Source: Candidatus Nomurabacteria bacterium (GTDB lineage Bacteria; Patescibacteriota; Minisyncoccia; Phycocordibacterales; UBA9973). Taken from it: a DNA stretch of 36,804 bases. The stretch covers positions 1-36,804 of the forward strand of contig JADZCK010000051.1 of the NCBI GenBank assembly GCA_020851595.1, in the 5' to 3' direction. Position 1 is the stretch's first letter. Every line of letters starts with the position of its first letter. The notes beneath the pieces were generated by a model. The model was not told the origin of the DNA and did not search any database. It saw only the letters and a program-made list of their open reading frames with translations. Positions 18,466 to 29,454 of the stretch are shown piece after piece. Position numbers and translations under genes: made by a program.

Positions 18466-19218
18466 TTAATTTGAAAAATTTGGAATAGTTATAGCCACAG
18501 ACTCTAATAAACTCTTAGTAGAACTACCAGGCATTCTCAAAAATTCTCTAGCTTTAAAAATCTGTTGGAAGCAGTTTACTAAAGAATTCTGAATGGGGAA
18601 GGTTCCGGCCGAAGGCTGGAGTAAACCAGAAGAATTTTTTAGAAAACTGGGATGCAATGAACTTTCTAGCGCGTTTAAAAACTTTATGGCCTTTGAGCGA
18701 GTCGAATCTAATGAAAGATTTTCACCTTCTTCGTCCTCATCTTCATCCTCTTTTGCTAACAATTCTTTAATAAAATCTATCCTGTTTTTCAAGGGCATCT
18801 TTATAAACTCTAGCGCTTTCTTTTCTTCCGCTAGGTCTTTCCTAGCGGAGCTGTCTGGCTTTATTAAATAAAACCTAGAAACGAAAGTATCCAATAAAAC
18901 ATTTACATCTGGCAAGATTATAAAAAAATGTGTATCAGATATAGGCTCTTCAAACATTTTTAATAAGCTATTTTGCGCTTCTAGTAGAAAACTATTTACT
19001 GAGATAATGAATATTTTTTTCTTATCTGAATATCCCTTCTCTAATCCATGCAACTTTAAATTTCTAGCATCCTCGATTTTAAATGAGTCTAAATTTATTT
19101 GGATCAATTCCTGTCCTTCGGTAAATTTTAAAAGTTCTGGGATGATTTCTTCCCGCACGCCTTCTATCAAATACGCATGATGTAAATTACCTTTTTCTAA
19201 ATGTTCTAAAATATTCAT
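18466..19218 (-). CDS. DNA polymerase III delta'-like protein
   Basis: HHAYLIEG..., NSFLLEAQNSLLKMFEEPISDTHFFIILPDVNVLLDTFVSRFYLI (delta'/HolB-like). Confidence 0.75.
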   Translation of the reverse strand: MNILEHLEKGNLHHAYLIEGVREEIIPELLKFTEGQELIQINLDSFKIEDARNLKLHGLEKGYSDKKKIFIISVNSFLLEAQNSLLKMFEEPISDTHFFIILPDVNVLLDTFVSRFYLIKPDSSARKDLAEEKKALEFIKMPLKNRIDFIKELLAKEDEDEDEEGENLSLDSTRSKAIKFLNALESSLHPSFLKNSSGLLQPSAGTFPIQNSLVNCFQQIFKAREFLRMPGSSTKSLLESVAITIPNFSN

Positions 19219-20231
19219 TACTTCTTACTTAAAACTGTCTTTTTGTAAACATCCAAATGGTCCAAGGCAATACCAGTGCCTTTTACCACACAGAAAAGAG
19301 GATCTTCTGCGAGAGTAGCCTTGACCCCTGTTTTCCTGTAAACCAAATCAGTTAAATTGCGAAGCTGAGAAGAACCACCCGTCATAATTATCCCATGATC
19401 GATAATATCAGAAGCGAGTTCTGGTGGAGTTTCCTGCAACACATCTTTGATAGCTTTGATGATTTGCCTAAGCTCACCGTCAATAGCTTTTACTATTTCA
19501 TTTGTTCCTACTTGCGCGCTCCTTGGCAATCCTTGAATAAAATCACGACCTTTGATGGTTACCCTTAGCTCTTCTTCCAGGGACACTGCTGCCCCTATTT
19601 TTATTTTTACCTCTTCTGCTGTTTTATCTCCTATTGCTAAGTTGAAAGTTTTCTTAATATAATCTGCAATCGCAGCATCTATTTTATTCCCGGCACATTT
19701 TACAGAAGTCGAAGCGACAATTCCTCCGAGAGATATCACTGCCACATCAGTAGTCCCTCCTCCTATATCTACTATCATATGACCTTTTGATTCATAAATG
19801 GGAATACCTGCGCCAATCGCTGCCAAGATGGGTTCTTTTACAACATATGCATTTTTTGCGCCTGCGCGTATCGCTGCTTCTATGACCGCGCGTCTTTCTG
19901 TGGAAGTAACACCAGCAGGAACAGAAACCATAACATCTGGTTTAAATAAATTAAATTTACCCATCGCCTTACTAATAAAATAACGAAGCATAGCTTCTGT
20001 TACCCTGTAGTCAGCGATAACTCCGTCTTTCATCGGACAATAAGTAATTATAGAATCTGGAGTTTTCCCAATCATATCTTTCGCCCCAAAACCAATAGCT
20101 AAAATTTTATTATCTTGTTCTGATACGGCCACCACAGACGGCTCGTTCAAAACAATGCCTTTTCCGGGTATAAAAACCAGGGTATTTGCCGTCCCCAGGT
20201 CAATTCCTAATTTTCGTGAAAAAAAACCCAT
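19218..20231 (-). CDS. mreB: Rod shape-determining protein MreB
   Basis: LGIDLGTANTLVFIPGKGIVLNEPSVVA, MIVDIGGGTTDVAVISLGGIV, GIIMTGGSSQLRNL. Confidence 0.96.
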   Translation of the reverse strand: MGFFSRKLGIDLGTANTLVFIPGKGIVLNEPSVVAVSEQDNKILAIGFGAKDMIGKTPDSIITYCPMKDGVIADYRVTEAMLRYFISKAMGKFNLFKPDVMVSVPAGVTSTERRAVIEAAIRAGAKNAYVVKEPILAAIGAGIPIYESKGHMIVDIGGGTTDVAVISLGGIVASTSVKCAGNKIDAAIADYIKKTFNLAIGDKTAEEVKIKIGAAVSLEEELRVTIKGRDFIQGLPRSAQVGTNEIVKAIDGELRQIIKAIKDVLQETPPELASDIIDHGIIMTGGSSQLRNLTDLVYRKTGVKATLAEDPLFCVVKGTGIALDHLDVYKKTVLSKK

Positions 20232-20298
20232 AGCGCTAATATAGCATATTTTTATGCTAGAATGAAATAACCAGAATCAAAGGAAAAGGCCCAAAATT

Positions 20299-22245
20299 AT
20301 GAATATAATATCTGTAATTCCACTTAAAAAGGGCATACTAAAAGGTGATTTGACCTACTTTTCTAATTTAGATATTTCTATTGGTGATATTGTGTCTGTA
20401 CCCATAAGAAACAGAAAAATCATAGCACTCGTAACTTCTGTTAAAAAACTAAAAGAATGGAAAGGAAATATAAAGGAAATGGATTTTAATTTAAAGAAAG
20501 TTATTGAAACAAAGGGTAAATCAATTTTTAGAAAAGAATTTCTCGATGCTGTATCTGATACAACAAAATATTTTGCGCAAAATAAAAATATGACGATAGC
20601 ATCTCTAATACCAAATATTTTTATAGAAGAATACGATAGAATTGCTCTTATATCACCAAAAGAAGAGTATGTTGTGAGTGCAGAAACTACACCAAATATA
20701 AGAACAGAAAAATTATTGTTGCAATGCGGAGAAGAAGACAGAATATCTACATACAAAACACTCGTAAGAGAGTCTTTTGCTAGAGGCAAATCTATTTTCT
20801 TGGTATTACCCACAGAATTTGATATAGAAAAATATACGAATTTATTGTGTAAAGGCATAGAACAGTTTACTTTCTCGCTACACAGCAGTATGAGCATGAA
20901 AAAGAATTTAGTAACTTATGAAAAAATAATCTCTTCTTCGCACCCGATACTAATCATCGCTACCCCACCATTTTTATCCATACCCAAAAAGAATATTGGA
21001 ACAATAATCCTAGAACATGAAAATTCAAATGCATACAGAACAATCAGAAGACCACATGTAGACCTACGAATATTTGCAGAAATTTACGCATCAAAAATAA
21101 ACGCAAAATTTATTTTATCGGATGATGTTTTACGTTTTGAAACAATAGCAAGAAAAGAATTAGACAATTTTAACCCCTTGCATTCTATGTCTTTTAGGGT
21201 TGATTTTGGCGGAGAAATAGAAATAGAAAACCCAAGAACACTGACATTCCAGATGTTTTCAGCAAAAACAAAAGACGAAATAATAAGCGGTTTAGAAAGT
21301 AAAAAAAATATTTTTATATTTTCTTTAAGAAAAGGATTAGCCACAGAAACTCTTTGCAAAGATTGTGGAAGAACAGTAAATTGCAAGAAATGTGGCGCCC
21401 CTTTGGTTTTATACTTATCGCATAAGGGTAAAAAAAGAATATTTGTTTGTAATAGATGCGCAGAAGAAAAAGACGGAGATACTTCTTGTGAATCATGCGG
21501 GAGCTGGAATTTGCTTCCTCTTGGTATAGGTACTGATACTGTATATGAAGAGATAAAAAAGATAATTACAGAAGAAACAACCTTATCTAAAACCAAAGTT
21601 TTTAAGTTAGATAAAGAATCCGCAAAAACACAAAGAGGAGCCCAAAATATAATTAAAGAATTTGAAGAAAATAGGGGTGCAATACTTGTCGGAACAGAAA
21701 TGACATTTTTTTATTTAAAAAACAAAGTACCACTTTCTATTATTGCTTCTTTTGATTCACTTTGGAGTATACCAAATTTCAAAATGAGTGAAAAAATAAT
21801 TCATATAATCTTATCGATAACCAAAAATACTACGAGTAAATTTATTATCCAAACTAAAAATGAAAACGATAAAGCTATAGGAGCTATAGAATCACTAAAT
21901 CTACTATCTTTTATCCGTGAAGAGTTAGAAGACAGAAAAGCTTTAGGTTACCCGCCATTTAAAAGATTTATTAAAATTACTCACTTGGGAGACAAAGAAG
22001 AAACCCGAAAAGCAAGGAAATTACTAGAAGAAGTTTTTAAAGAATATTCTGTAGAAATTTTTAGCGGCTTCGTCACGCAAATGAAAGAAAAATATGTTAC
22101 AAACGCACTTCTAAAATTAGAATTAAAAAATTGGTCTCTCCCCTGTCTTTCCATTGATTCTACAATAGATGAAAAATTATTTACCAAACTTCTTAATCTA
22201 CCACCTTCTTTTGAAATTTTTGTAGATCCAGAAGATTTATTGTAA
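20299..22245 (+). CDS. PriA-like primosomal protein N' with degenerate helicase motifs
   Basis: Zn-binding CKDCGRTVNCKKCGAPL..CNRCAEEKDGDTSCESCGSWNLLPLGIGTDTVYEEIKK; DRKALGYPPFKRF; C-term FVDPEDLL; Walker A and GRAGR-like motifs not found. Confidence 0.85.
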   Translation: MNIISVIPLKKGILKGDLTYFSNLDISIGDIVSVPIRNRKIIALVTSVKKLKEWKGNIKEMDFNLKKVIETKGKSIFRKEFLDAVSDTTKYFAQNKNMTIASLIPNIFIEEYDRIALISPKEEYVVSAETTPNIRTEKLLLQCGEEDRISTYKTLVRESFARGKSIFLVLPTEFDIEKYTNLLCKGIEQFTFSLHSSMSMKKNLVTYEKIISSSHPILIIATPPFLSIPKKNIGTIILEHENSNAYRTIRRPHVDLRIFAEIYASKINAKFILSDDVLRFETIARKELDNFNPLHSMSFRVDFGGEIEIENPRTLTFQMFSAKTKDEIISGLESKKNIFIFSLRKGLATETLCKDCGRTVNCKKCGAPLVLYLSHKGKKRIFVCNRCAEEKDGDTSCESCGSWNLLPLGIGTDTVYEEIKKIITEETTLSKTKVFKLDKESAKTQRGAQNIIKEFEENRGAILVGTEMTFFYLKNKVPLSIIASFDSLWSIPNFKMSEKIIHIILSITKNTTSKFIIQTKNENDKAIGAIESLNLLSFIREELEDRKALGYPPFKRFIKITHLGDKEETRKARKLLEEVFKEYSVEIFSGFVTQMKEKYVTNALLKLELKNWSLPCLSIDSTIDEKLFTKLLNLPPSFEIFVDPEDLL

Positions 22246-23991
22246 TTTATTCACCTCCCCCCTCGTCCTCCTCCCCACCACCCCATCAGGAACAAGGTTA
22301 TTATTCTTTTGAAAAGAGATAACGGATTGTTTAGTTACTTTGCCGAAGATACCGTCTTGTGTAAGGTTTAGTTTGGATTGTAAACATTTGACTTCTTCTC
22401 CCTTGTTACCTTGTCTTAATGTTTTAGTGATAGTACAGATAGGTATTGTGGTTATTGGTGTGGGGGTTGGTGTGATTGTGGTTGAAGTAGTAACAGTTGG
22501 AGTAGAAGGTTTAGGTGGTGTATATGATGATCCTCCTCCACTGTTGTAGGAAGAATTGATAGTGAAGGTTACAGAATCTGTGGTTCCTCCTCCTGGGGTT
22601 GGATTAGTTACGGTAATGTTAGCTGTACCGGGAGAAAGGATGTTTGTGGTTGGTACGATAGCTGTTAACTCTGTGCTAGATACGTATGTGGTGGTTAAAG
22701 AAGTTCCATTCCAGTTTATTGTTGAATCAGATACGAAGTTTGTACCTGTGGTGGTTAGAGTGAATTGTGAACTGTTCATGGTTGTGGTGGTGGGAGAGAT
22801 GGAGGTTAAGGTGGGTACAGGATTGTTTATGGTAAAGGTTTGTGGATCACTTGTTCCTCCTCCGGGTGTAGGGTTAAAGACTGTTACGTTTGCTGTACCA
22901 GCTCCTGCTAAGTTCTCTGTTGGTACTGTAGCTGTTAGTTCTGTGTCTGAGACGTATGTGGTGGTTAAGGATGTTCCGTTCCACTTTACTACTGAATCGG
23001 TTACGAAGTTTGTACCTGTGACGGTGAGGGTGAATTGGATGTCGGTGGTTAACTTACTTGTGGGGGTGATATTGGTGGTGGTGGGGAGGGGGTTACCGAT
23101 TTTGGAGACGTTGTTGGAATTATAATTTGAGGCATATATATTCCCCAAACTATCTATTGTTATAAAATAAGGAAAAGAGCCAGTTGTACCAACGATAGTA
23201 GAAACTCCTTCGGGTGTAATTTTGGAAATATCGCTTGAAGTAAGATTTGATGTATATATATTACCATCTGCAACATCTATAGTTATACCAGCAGGACAAG
23301 AACCAGTAGTACCTAAAATAGTAGAAACTCCTTCGGGGGTAATTTTGGAAACGTTGTTGGAACTACAATTAGCTGTATATACATTACCGTTTGAATCCAA
23401 AACTATACCATAAGGACAAGAACCAGTAGTACCTAAAATAGTTGAGACTCCCTCGGGGGTAATTTTGGAAACGTTGTTGGAACTACAATTAGCTGTATAT
23501 ACATTACCGTTTGAATCTACTGTTATTGCCGCTGGATAAGAACCAGTAGTACCTAAAATAGTAGAAACTCCTTCGGGGGTAATTTTGGAAACGTTGTTGG
23601 AGTTATAATTTGGAGTATAAACATTACCAGATTCATCTACTGTTATACCATCAGGACCTGAGCCTGTAGTACCTAAAATAGTAGAAACTCCTTCGGGGGT
23701 AATTTTGGAAACGTTGTTGGAGTTATAATTTGGAGTATAAACATTACCGTCTCCGTCTATAGTTATACCCCAAGGACCTGAGCCTGTAGTACCTAAAATA
23801 GTAGAAACTCCTTCGGGGGTAATTTTGGAAACACTACCTGAATAATTTGCTGTGTATAAATTACCAGATCCGTCTATAGTTATAGCAATAGGACCGTTTC
23901 CGGTAGTGGCAAAAATAATACTGGTTGCAGCAAAAATTACTTGAAAAGATAAAAATACGAAAATGAAACTAAGTAATATTATTTTTTTCAT
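22237..23991 (-). CDS. Secreted protein: 7-repeat beta-propeller + two IPT/TIG domains + C-terminal peptidoglycan-binding domain
   Basis: N-term signal MKKIILLSFIFVFLSFQVIFA; seven ~40-aa repeats (NNVSKITPEGVSTILGTTGSxPxGITxDxxGNVYTxN); two TIG units (VTGTNFVTDSVVKWNGTSLTTTYVS...); PG_binding_1 TLRQGNKGEEVKCLQSKLNLTQDGIFGKVTKQSVISFQKNNNLVPDGVVG. Confidence 0.88.
   Translation of the reverse strand: MKKIILLSFIFVFLSFQVIFAATSIIFATTGNGPIAITIDGSGNLYTANYSGSVSKITPEGVSTILGTTGSGPWGITIDGDGNVYTPNYNSNNVSKITPEGVSTILGTTGSGPDGITVDESGNVYTPNYNSNNVSKITPEGVSTILGTTGSYPAAITVDSNGNVYTANCSSNNVSKITPEGVSTILGTTGSCPYGIVLDSNGNVYTANCSSNNVSKITPEGVSTILGTTGSCPAGITIDVADGNIYTSNLTSSDISKITPEGVSTIVGTTGSFPYFITIDSLGNIYASNYNSNNVSKIGNPLPTTTNITPTSKLTTDIQFTLTVTGTNFVTDSVVKWNGTSLTTTYVSDTELTATVPTENLAGAGTANVTVFNPTPGGGTSDPQTFTINNPVPTLTSISPTTTTMNSSQFTLTTTGTNFVSDSTINWNGTSLTTTYVSSTELTAIVPTTNILSPGTANITVTNPTPGGGTTDSVTFTINSSYNSGGGSSYTPPKPSTPTVTTSTTITPTPTPITTIPICTITKTLRQGNKGEEVKCLQSKLNLTQDGIFGKVTKQSVISFQKNNNLVPDGVVGRRTRGEVNKLQ
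23110..23920 (-). repeat. 120-bp tandem coding repeats (beta-propeller blades)
   Basis: Block 'accagtagtacctaaaatagtagaaactccttcgggggtaattttggaaacgttgttgga' recurs at 120-bp spacing starting near 23303, 23423, 23543, 23663 and 23783. Confidence 0.92.
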
Positions 23992-24078
23992 ACGTAAAAA
24001 ATTATTGGTAAAATACCAATACTAATAATACCATATATATATATTGATTAGAAATCAATAGGTGGATAATTTTAGTTT

Positions 24079-24753
24079 TTACGCCACAATTACCACAAAT
24101 TCTCCTCTTTGTTTGTCTTTGTTTGTAAGGAAATATTCTAGAATTTCAGCAGGAGTACCTGTTTTAAATTCTTCGTAGATTTTTGTTATTTCACGAGCGA
24201 TACAGACTTTTTTATCCGGGCAAAATTTTACAAGCGATTCTAATGTTTTTAAAATTCTGTGAGGAGATTCATAAAAAGCAAAAGTTCTTTTGGCAACGCT
24301 TATTTCTTTAAACAAAGTTTCTCTTCCCTTTTTGTGCGGTAAAAAACCAAGAAAAGTAAATTCGTGAATTGGCAAACCAGACACAGAAAGCGCAGATATC
24401 AATGCTGTGGCTCCAGGAACCGGAATCACATTTACACTATCACTGAAATACTTCTTGATCTCTGAAACAAGCATTGCCCCCGGATCAGAAATACCTGGTG
24501 TGCCAGCATCTGAAACTAAAGCAATATTTTTCCCTTCTTCTAACAAAGAAATTATTTTATCTGTTTTAGAAAGCTTACTCTGAGCATGATAGCTCATCGT
24601 AGGTTTATTTATATTATATTTATCTAAAAGTTTTTTTGTGACTCTGGTATCTTCACACAATATCAAATCGACACTTTTAAGTGTCTCAATTGCTCGAAAT
24701 GTAATATCTCCCATATTCCCAATCGACGTCGCAACTATATAAAAATTAGACAT
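24079..24753 (-). CDS. rsmI: 16S rRNA (cytidine1402-2'-O)-methyltransferase
   Basis: FYIVATSIGNMGDITFRAIETLKSVDLILCEDTRVT, LVSDAGTPGISDPG, PVPGATALISALSVSGLP, FYESPHRI. Confidence 0.94.
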   Translation of the reverse strand: MSNFYIVATSIGNMGDITFRAIETLKSVDLILCEDTRVTKKLLDKYNINKPTMSYHAQSKLSKTDKIISLLEEGKNIALVSDAGTPGISDPGAMLVSEIKKYFSDSVNVIPVPGATALISALSVSGLPIHEFTFLGFLPHKKGRETLFKEISVAKRTFAFYESPHRILKTLESLVKFCPDKKVCIAREITKIYEEFKTGTPAEILEYFLTNKDKQRGEFVVIVA

Positions 24754-24797
24754 AAATTAAGTATCAACTTCGCTCGTAAAATAGTCAAGTAATAAAG

Positions 24798-24828
24798 AAG
24801 CCCCGCGCGGTGTGACCGCGCGGGGCTT
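24798..24828. terminator. Strong GC-rich hairpin terminator (bidirectional)
   Basis: AAGCCCCGCGCGG-TGTGA-CCGCGCGGGGCTT perfect 13-bp stem, located just 3' of the small orphan ORF. Confidence 0.85.
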
Positions 24829-24832
24829 GAGT

Positions 24833-25015
24833 TTATTGATCTGCCTCCCACTTGGGAGGATCAATGATCAGATCGGAAGGTAGTCCTTCGTCGGCTGTCG
24901 AATCCTCAGAATGTCTGGCGTCATGCCAGTGCTTCTGAGAAGAGAAGAGTGAATAATCAGCCAGACGAAGTGGCCGAAACATCTTTGTGCCCCCATGACT
25001 ATCATCCAAGGACAT
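24833..25015 (-). CDS. Small orphan protein (60 aa)
   Basis: ATG at 25015 preceded by AAGGAG + 7 nt; MSLDDSHGGTKMFRPLRLADYSLFSSQKHWHDARHSEDSTADEGLPSDLIIDPPKWEADQ; strong terminator immediately downstream. The ORF-track start (25075) lies upstream of this SD. Confidence 0.6.
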   Translation of the reverse strand: MSLDDSHGGTKMFRPLRLADYSLFSSQKHWHDARHSEDSTADEGLPSDLIIDPPKWEADQ

Positions 25016-25131
25016 AAAAGAACTCCTTACAAAAAATAAATTTAGCTTAAAAAAGCCAGAAACAATATAGCACATATAACTAAAAAGTCAATGTTTGTAC
25101 ATTGACTTTTTAGTGTGATTTGAGGTTTTAT

Positions 25132-25578
25132 TTATTTTCTATATTTTCTAGTTCTCCATTTGTCAGCAATTTTTACTCTAGTCAAAGATCGTTCGAGCTC
25201 TGATTCAAAATGTTCAAAATCTACATGCTCTTTATTCTCCATCAATTTCTTCAATTCTTCTGCGCGAGCTTTAGCTTTTTCTATTTTTTCATCGTGAAGC
25301 TCAGATACATGCTCAGCAAAATCCGCAAGAATAGCTACCTCTGTCTCCCCCTTTAATCCTTTTTTTATTTCAACAAATCCTCCGACGACAGCCATAGGCA
25401 CGTGTTCACCATTTACAAAAGCTACAATATCACCAGAAAGAAGCCCTGTGATCAAAGGAATATGATCTGGCAAAACTGTAATTTCACCCAAAGTGGTAGG
25501 TATGCTGACTTGGTCTACCATCTCTTCCAAGACCAATCTTTCGGGTGTAACTATTTTTAATTTTAATTGCTTTGACAT
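25132..25578 (-). CDS. atpC: F-type ATP synthase subunit epsilon
   Basis: LKIVTPERLVLEEMVDQVSIPTTLGEITVLPDHIPLITGLLSG. Confidence 0.94.
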   Translation of the reverse strand: MSKQLKLKIVTPERLVLEEMVDQVSIPTTLGEITVLPDHIPLITGLLSGDIVAFVNGEHVPMAVVGGFVEIKKGLKGETEVAILADFAEHVSELHDEKIEKAKARAEELKKLMENKEHVDFEHFESELERSLTRVKIADKWRTRKYRK

Positions 25579-25582
25579 ATTT

Positions 25583-26995
<1,413 letters not shown>

Positions 26996-27931
26996 TTAAC
27001 TAACACTCACCATCCCTGCGCTTATCTCTGATATCTCCCTCGTAATGTTTGCTTGTCTTGCTTTGTTAAACATCAAAGTCAATTCATCTATCATCTCACC
27101 GGAAGCTTCACTTGCATTTTTCATGGCCATCATTCTAGAAGATTGTTCACTCGCATTTGATTCAAGAAGCATCTGGTATATCTGCATTCTAGTAAGTTTT
27201 TCTGCCAGAGAAGATATAAGTTTATCGAAATTTCCTTCAAACAAATAATCTATTTTTTCATTTTCCAATTCTGATAATACTTTTTCTTCTGTGCTGGCTT
27301 CTCTTTCTTCTCCCAGACTTTCTATCAATTCTTCCAAGGCTGTTTTCGAAACTGGGAGAATTTGTTTGATATTTGGTTTTTGTGTAAGCGCAGAAACAAA
27401 ATCTGTATAAGCTATCAAAACTCGATCATAACGAAGTGCGCTGTATTCATCCATAACAAATTTAGTAATAGGCAAAACATCAGAAAGAGAAATATTGTCC
27501 GGCAATTCAGAAAAAGTCGCGACTATATTTCTACCAAGGCGACGCATAGCTACATCTCCTTTTTTGCCGATAGCCATGAATTCAATATTTATACTGCCGT
27601 TTTCAACTTTCAGTAATGAAATAACTTTTTTTATTATTTGAGCATTGTATGCTCCGCAAAGACCTCTGTTTGATGAAATCAAAACTACTAAAACATTTTC
27701 TTTACCTTCTGTTTTTTCATGTTCAGTAAAAAGAGGATGTTTGGATTCACCTAAATTTCTAGCAATAGAAGTAAGAATTTCCCAAGAATATTCAGCATAC
27801 AAACGTGAAGCTAAAGTGCTGGATATTGCACGCTTCATCTTGCTCGCAGCGACAAGCTCCATAGCTTTAGTTATTTTCTTTGTATTTTTTACTGATTTTA
27901 TTCTATTTTTAATTGCCTTACTATTTGCCAT
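26996..27931 (-). CDS. atpG: F-type ATP synthase subunit gamma
   Basis: N-term IKNRIKSVKNTKKITKAMELVAASKMKRA, LISSNRGLCGAYNAQI, C-term FNKARQANITREISEISAG. Confidence 0.96.
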   Translation of the reverse strand: MANSKAIKNRIKSVKNTKKITKAMELVAASKMKRAISSTLASRLYAEYSWEILTSIARNLGESKHPLFTEHEKTEGKENVLVVLISSNRGLCGAYNAQIIKKVISLLKVENGSINIEFMAIGKKGDVAMRRLGRNIVATFSELPDNISLSDVLPITKFVMDEYSALRYDRVLIAYTDFVSALTQKPNIKQILPVSKTALEELIESLGEEREASTEEKVLSELENEKIDYLFEGNFDKLISSLAEKLTRMQIYQMLLESNASEQSSRMMAMKNASEASGEMIDELTLMFNKARQANITREISEISAGMVSVS

Positions 27932-27945
27932 AAAATATATACAAA

Positions 27946-29451
27946 CTATGCGCTCAAGAAATCGCCCTTGAAATCAGTTATCACTTTTTTCAATTCTTCT
28001 TCACCTTTTTCATCCCACATTTTCTTTTCTAAAACTTGTTTATAGAAAACTTTTGCATTTCTTTCACTGTAATCTATAAGTCCTTTTTCAAATTCTTTTA
28101 TTTTATCAATAGCCACGTCATCCATATATCCTTTTGTAAGAGCGTAAAGAACAACTACCTGGTGTTCTGTTTTCATCGGAGCGTATTGCAACTGTTTCAA
28201 AACTTCGATAGCTCTCTTACCTCTTTCAAGCTGACGTTTAGTATTATCATCAAGATCAGAACCGAATTGAGCAAACGCTTCGAGCTCTCGGAATTGAGCC
28301 AAGTCGAGTTTGAGTGTTCCTGCGACTTTCTTCATTGCTTTTATTTGAGCAGAAGATCCAACACGAGAAACAGAAAGACCGACGTTTACAGCAGGACGAA
28401 TACCTTTATAGAAAAGATCTGTCTCTAAGAAAATCTGTCCGTCTGTAATAGAAATAACGTTTGTAGGAATATAAGCAGACACGTCCCCAGCTTGTGTCTC
28501 GATGATAGGAAGAGCTGTAATAGATCCACCTCCGTATTTTTCATTTCTTCGGCAAGCGCGTTCAAGCAGACGAGAGTGTAAATAAAAAACGTCTCCAGGG
28601 TAAGCTTCACGGCCTGGTGGACGGCGAAGAAGAAGAGAAATTTCACGATACGCTACTGCATGTTTTGAAAGATCATCGTAAATAATAAGAACATCTTTAC
28701 CTTGATCCATAAAATATTCAGCGATAGAAACTCCGGTGTAAGGAGCAATGTATGAAAGAGACGCTGCTTCAGATGCACCAGCAGAAACTATCACAGTATA
28801 CGCCATAGCTCCACCTTCTTCTAAACGTGTTTCTATTTTTCTTAATTTAGAATCTTTCTGACCAATAGAAACATAAACACAAATCATGTTTTGTCCTTTT
28901 TGATTTAAAATAGTATCTATTGCGATAGCTGTCTTACCTGTCTGTCTGTCACCAATGATAAGCTCACGTTGACCACGACCGATAGGAATAATAGCATCGA
29001 TAACTTTGATACCAGTAGCAACTGGTTGATCCACAGAAAGACGAGTGACCACACCAGGAGCGACTTTTTCGATTGGATAAGTTTTCTCAGATTTTATAGC
29101 GCCCTTGCCATCAATAGGGATACCAGCGGCATTCACGACACGTCCTAAAATATTATTTGAAACAGGAATTTCAAGAATTCTACCAGTAGCTTTTACCTCA
29201 TCCCCTTCTTTAATTTTAGAAAAATCACCAAGAATAATTACTCCGATAGCATCTTCTTCCAAGTTCAAAGCAACACCTATTTCTCCTCCTAGAAATGTAA
29301 CCATTTCAGAAGACTTGATATCAGACAATCCAGATACTTTCGCGATACCATCGAAAACTTCTAAAACCTTTCCGACTTTTTCTGCTTTGACTTGTGAGGA
29401 AAAATTCTCTATTTCCTTTTTTAAATTTTCTACAATTTGATTTGTTATCAT
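27946..29451 (-). CDS. atpA: F-type ATP synthase subunit alpha
   Basis: [70 protein letters not shown]. Confidence 0.98.
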   Translation of the reverse strand: MITNQIVENLKKEIENFSSQVKAEKVGKVLEVFDGIAKVSGLSDIKSSEMVTFLGGEIGVALNLEEDAIGVIILGDFSKIKEGDEVKATGRILEIPVSNNILGRVVNAAGIPIDGKGAIKSEKTYPIEKVAPGVVTRLSVDQPVATGIKVIDAIIPIGRGQRELIIGDRQTGKTAIAIDTILNQKGQNMICVYVSIGQKDSKLRKIETRLEEGGAMAYTVIVSAGASEAASLSYIAPYTGVSIAEYFMDQGKDVLIIYDDLSKHAVAYREISLLLRRPPGREAYPGDVFYLHSRLLERACRRNEKYGGGSITALPIIETQAGDVSAYIPTNVISITDGQIFLETDLFYKGIRPAVNVGLSVSRVGSSAQIKAMKKVAGTLKLDLAQFRELEAFAQFGSDLDDNTKRQLERGKRAIEVLKQLQYAPMKTEHQVVVLYALTKGYMDDVAIDKIKEFEKGLIDYSERNAKVFYKQVLEKKMWDEKGEEELKKVITDFKGDFLSA

Positions 29452-29454
29452 ATG

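Noticed and set aside
22340-23413. Plus-strand ORFs opposite the surface protein (e.g. 22556..23125)
   Set aside because: Antisense shadows of a low-complexity repetitive coding region with no recognisable domain.
23110-23920. Regular 120-bp repeats as a possible CRISPR or satellite array
   Set aside because: Repeats are in frame, encode ~40-aa beta-propeller blades, and have no spacer structure.
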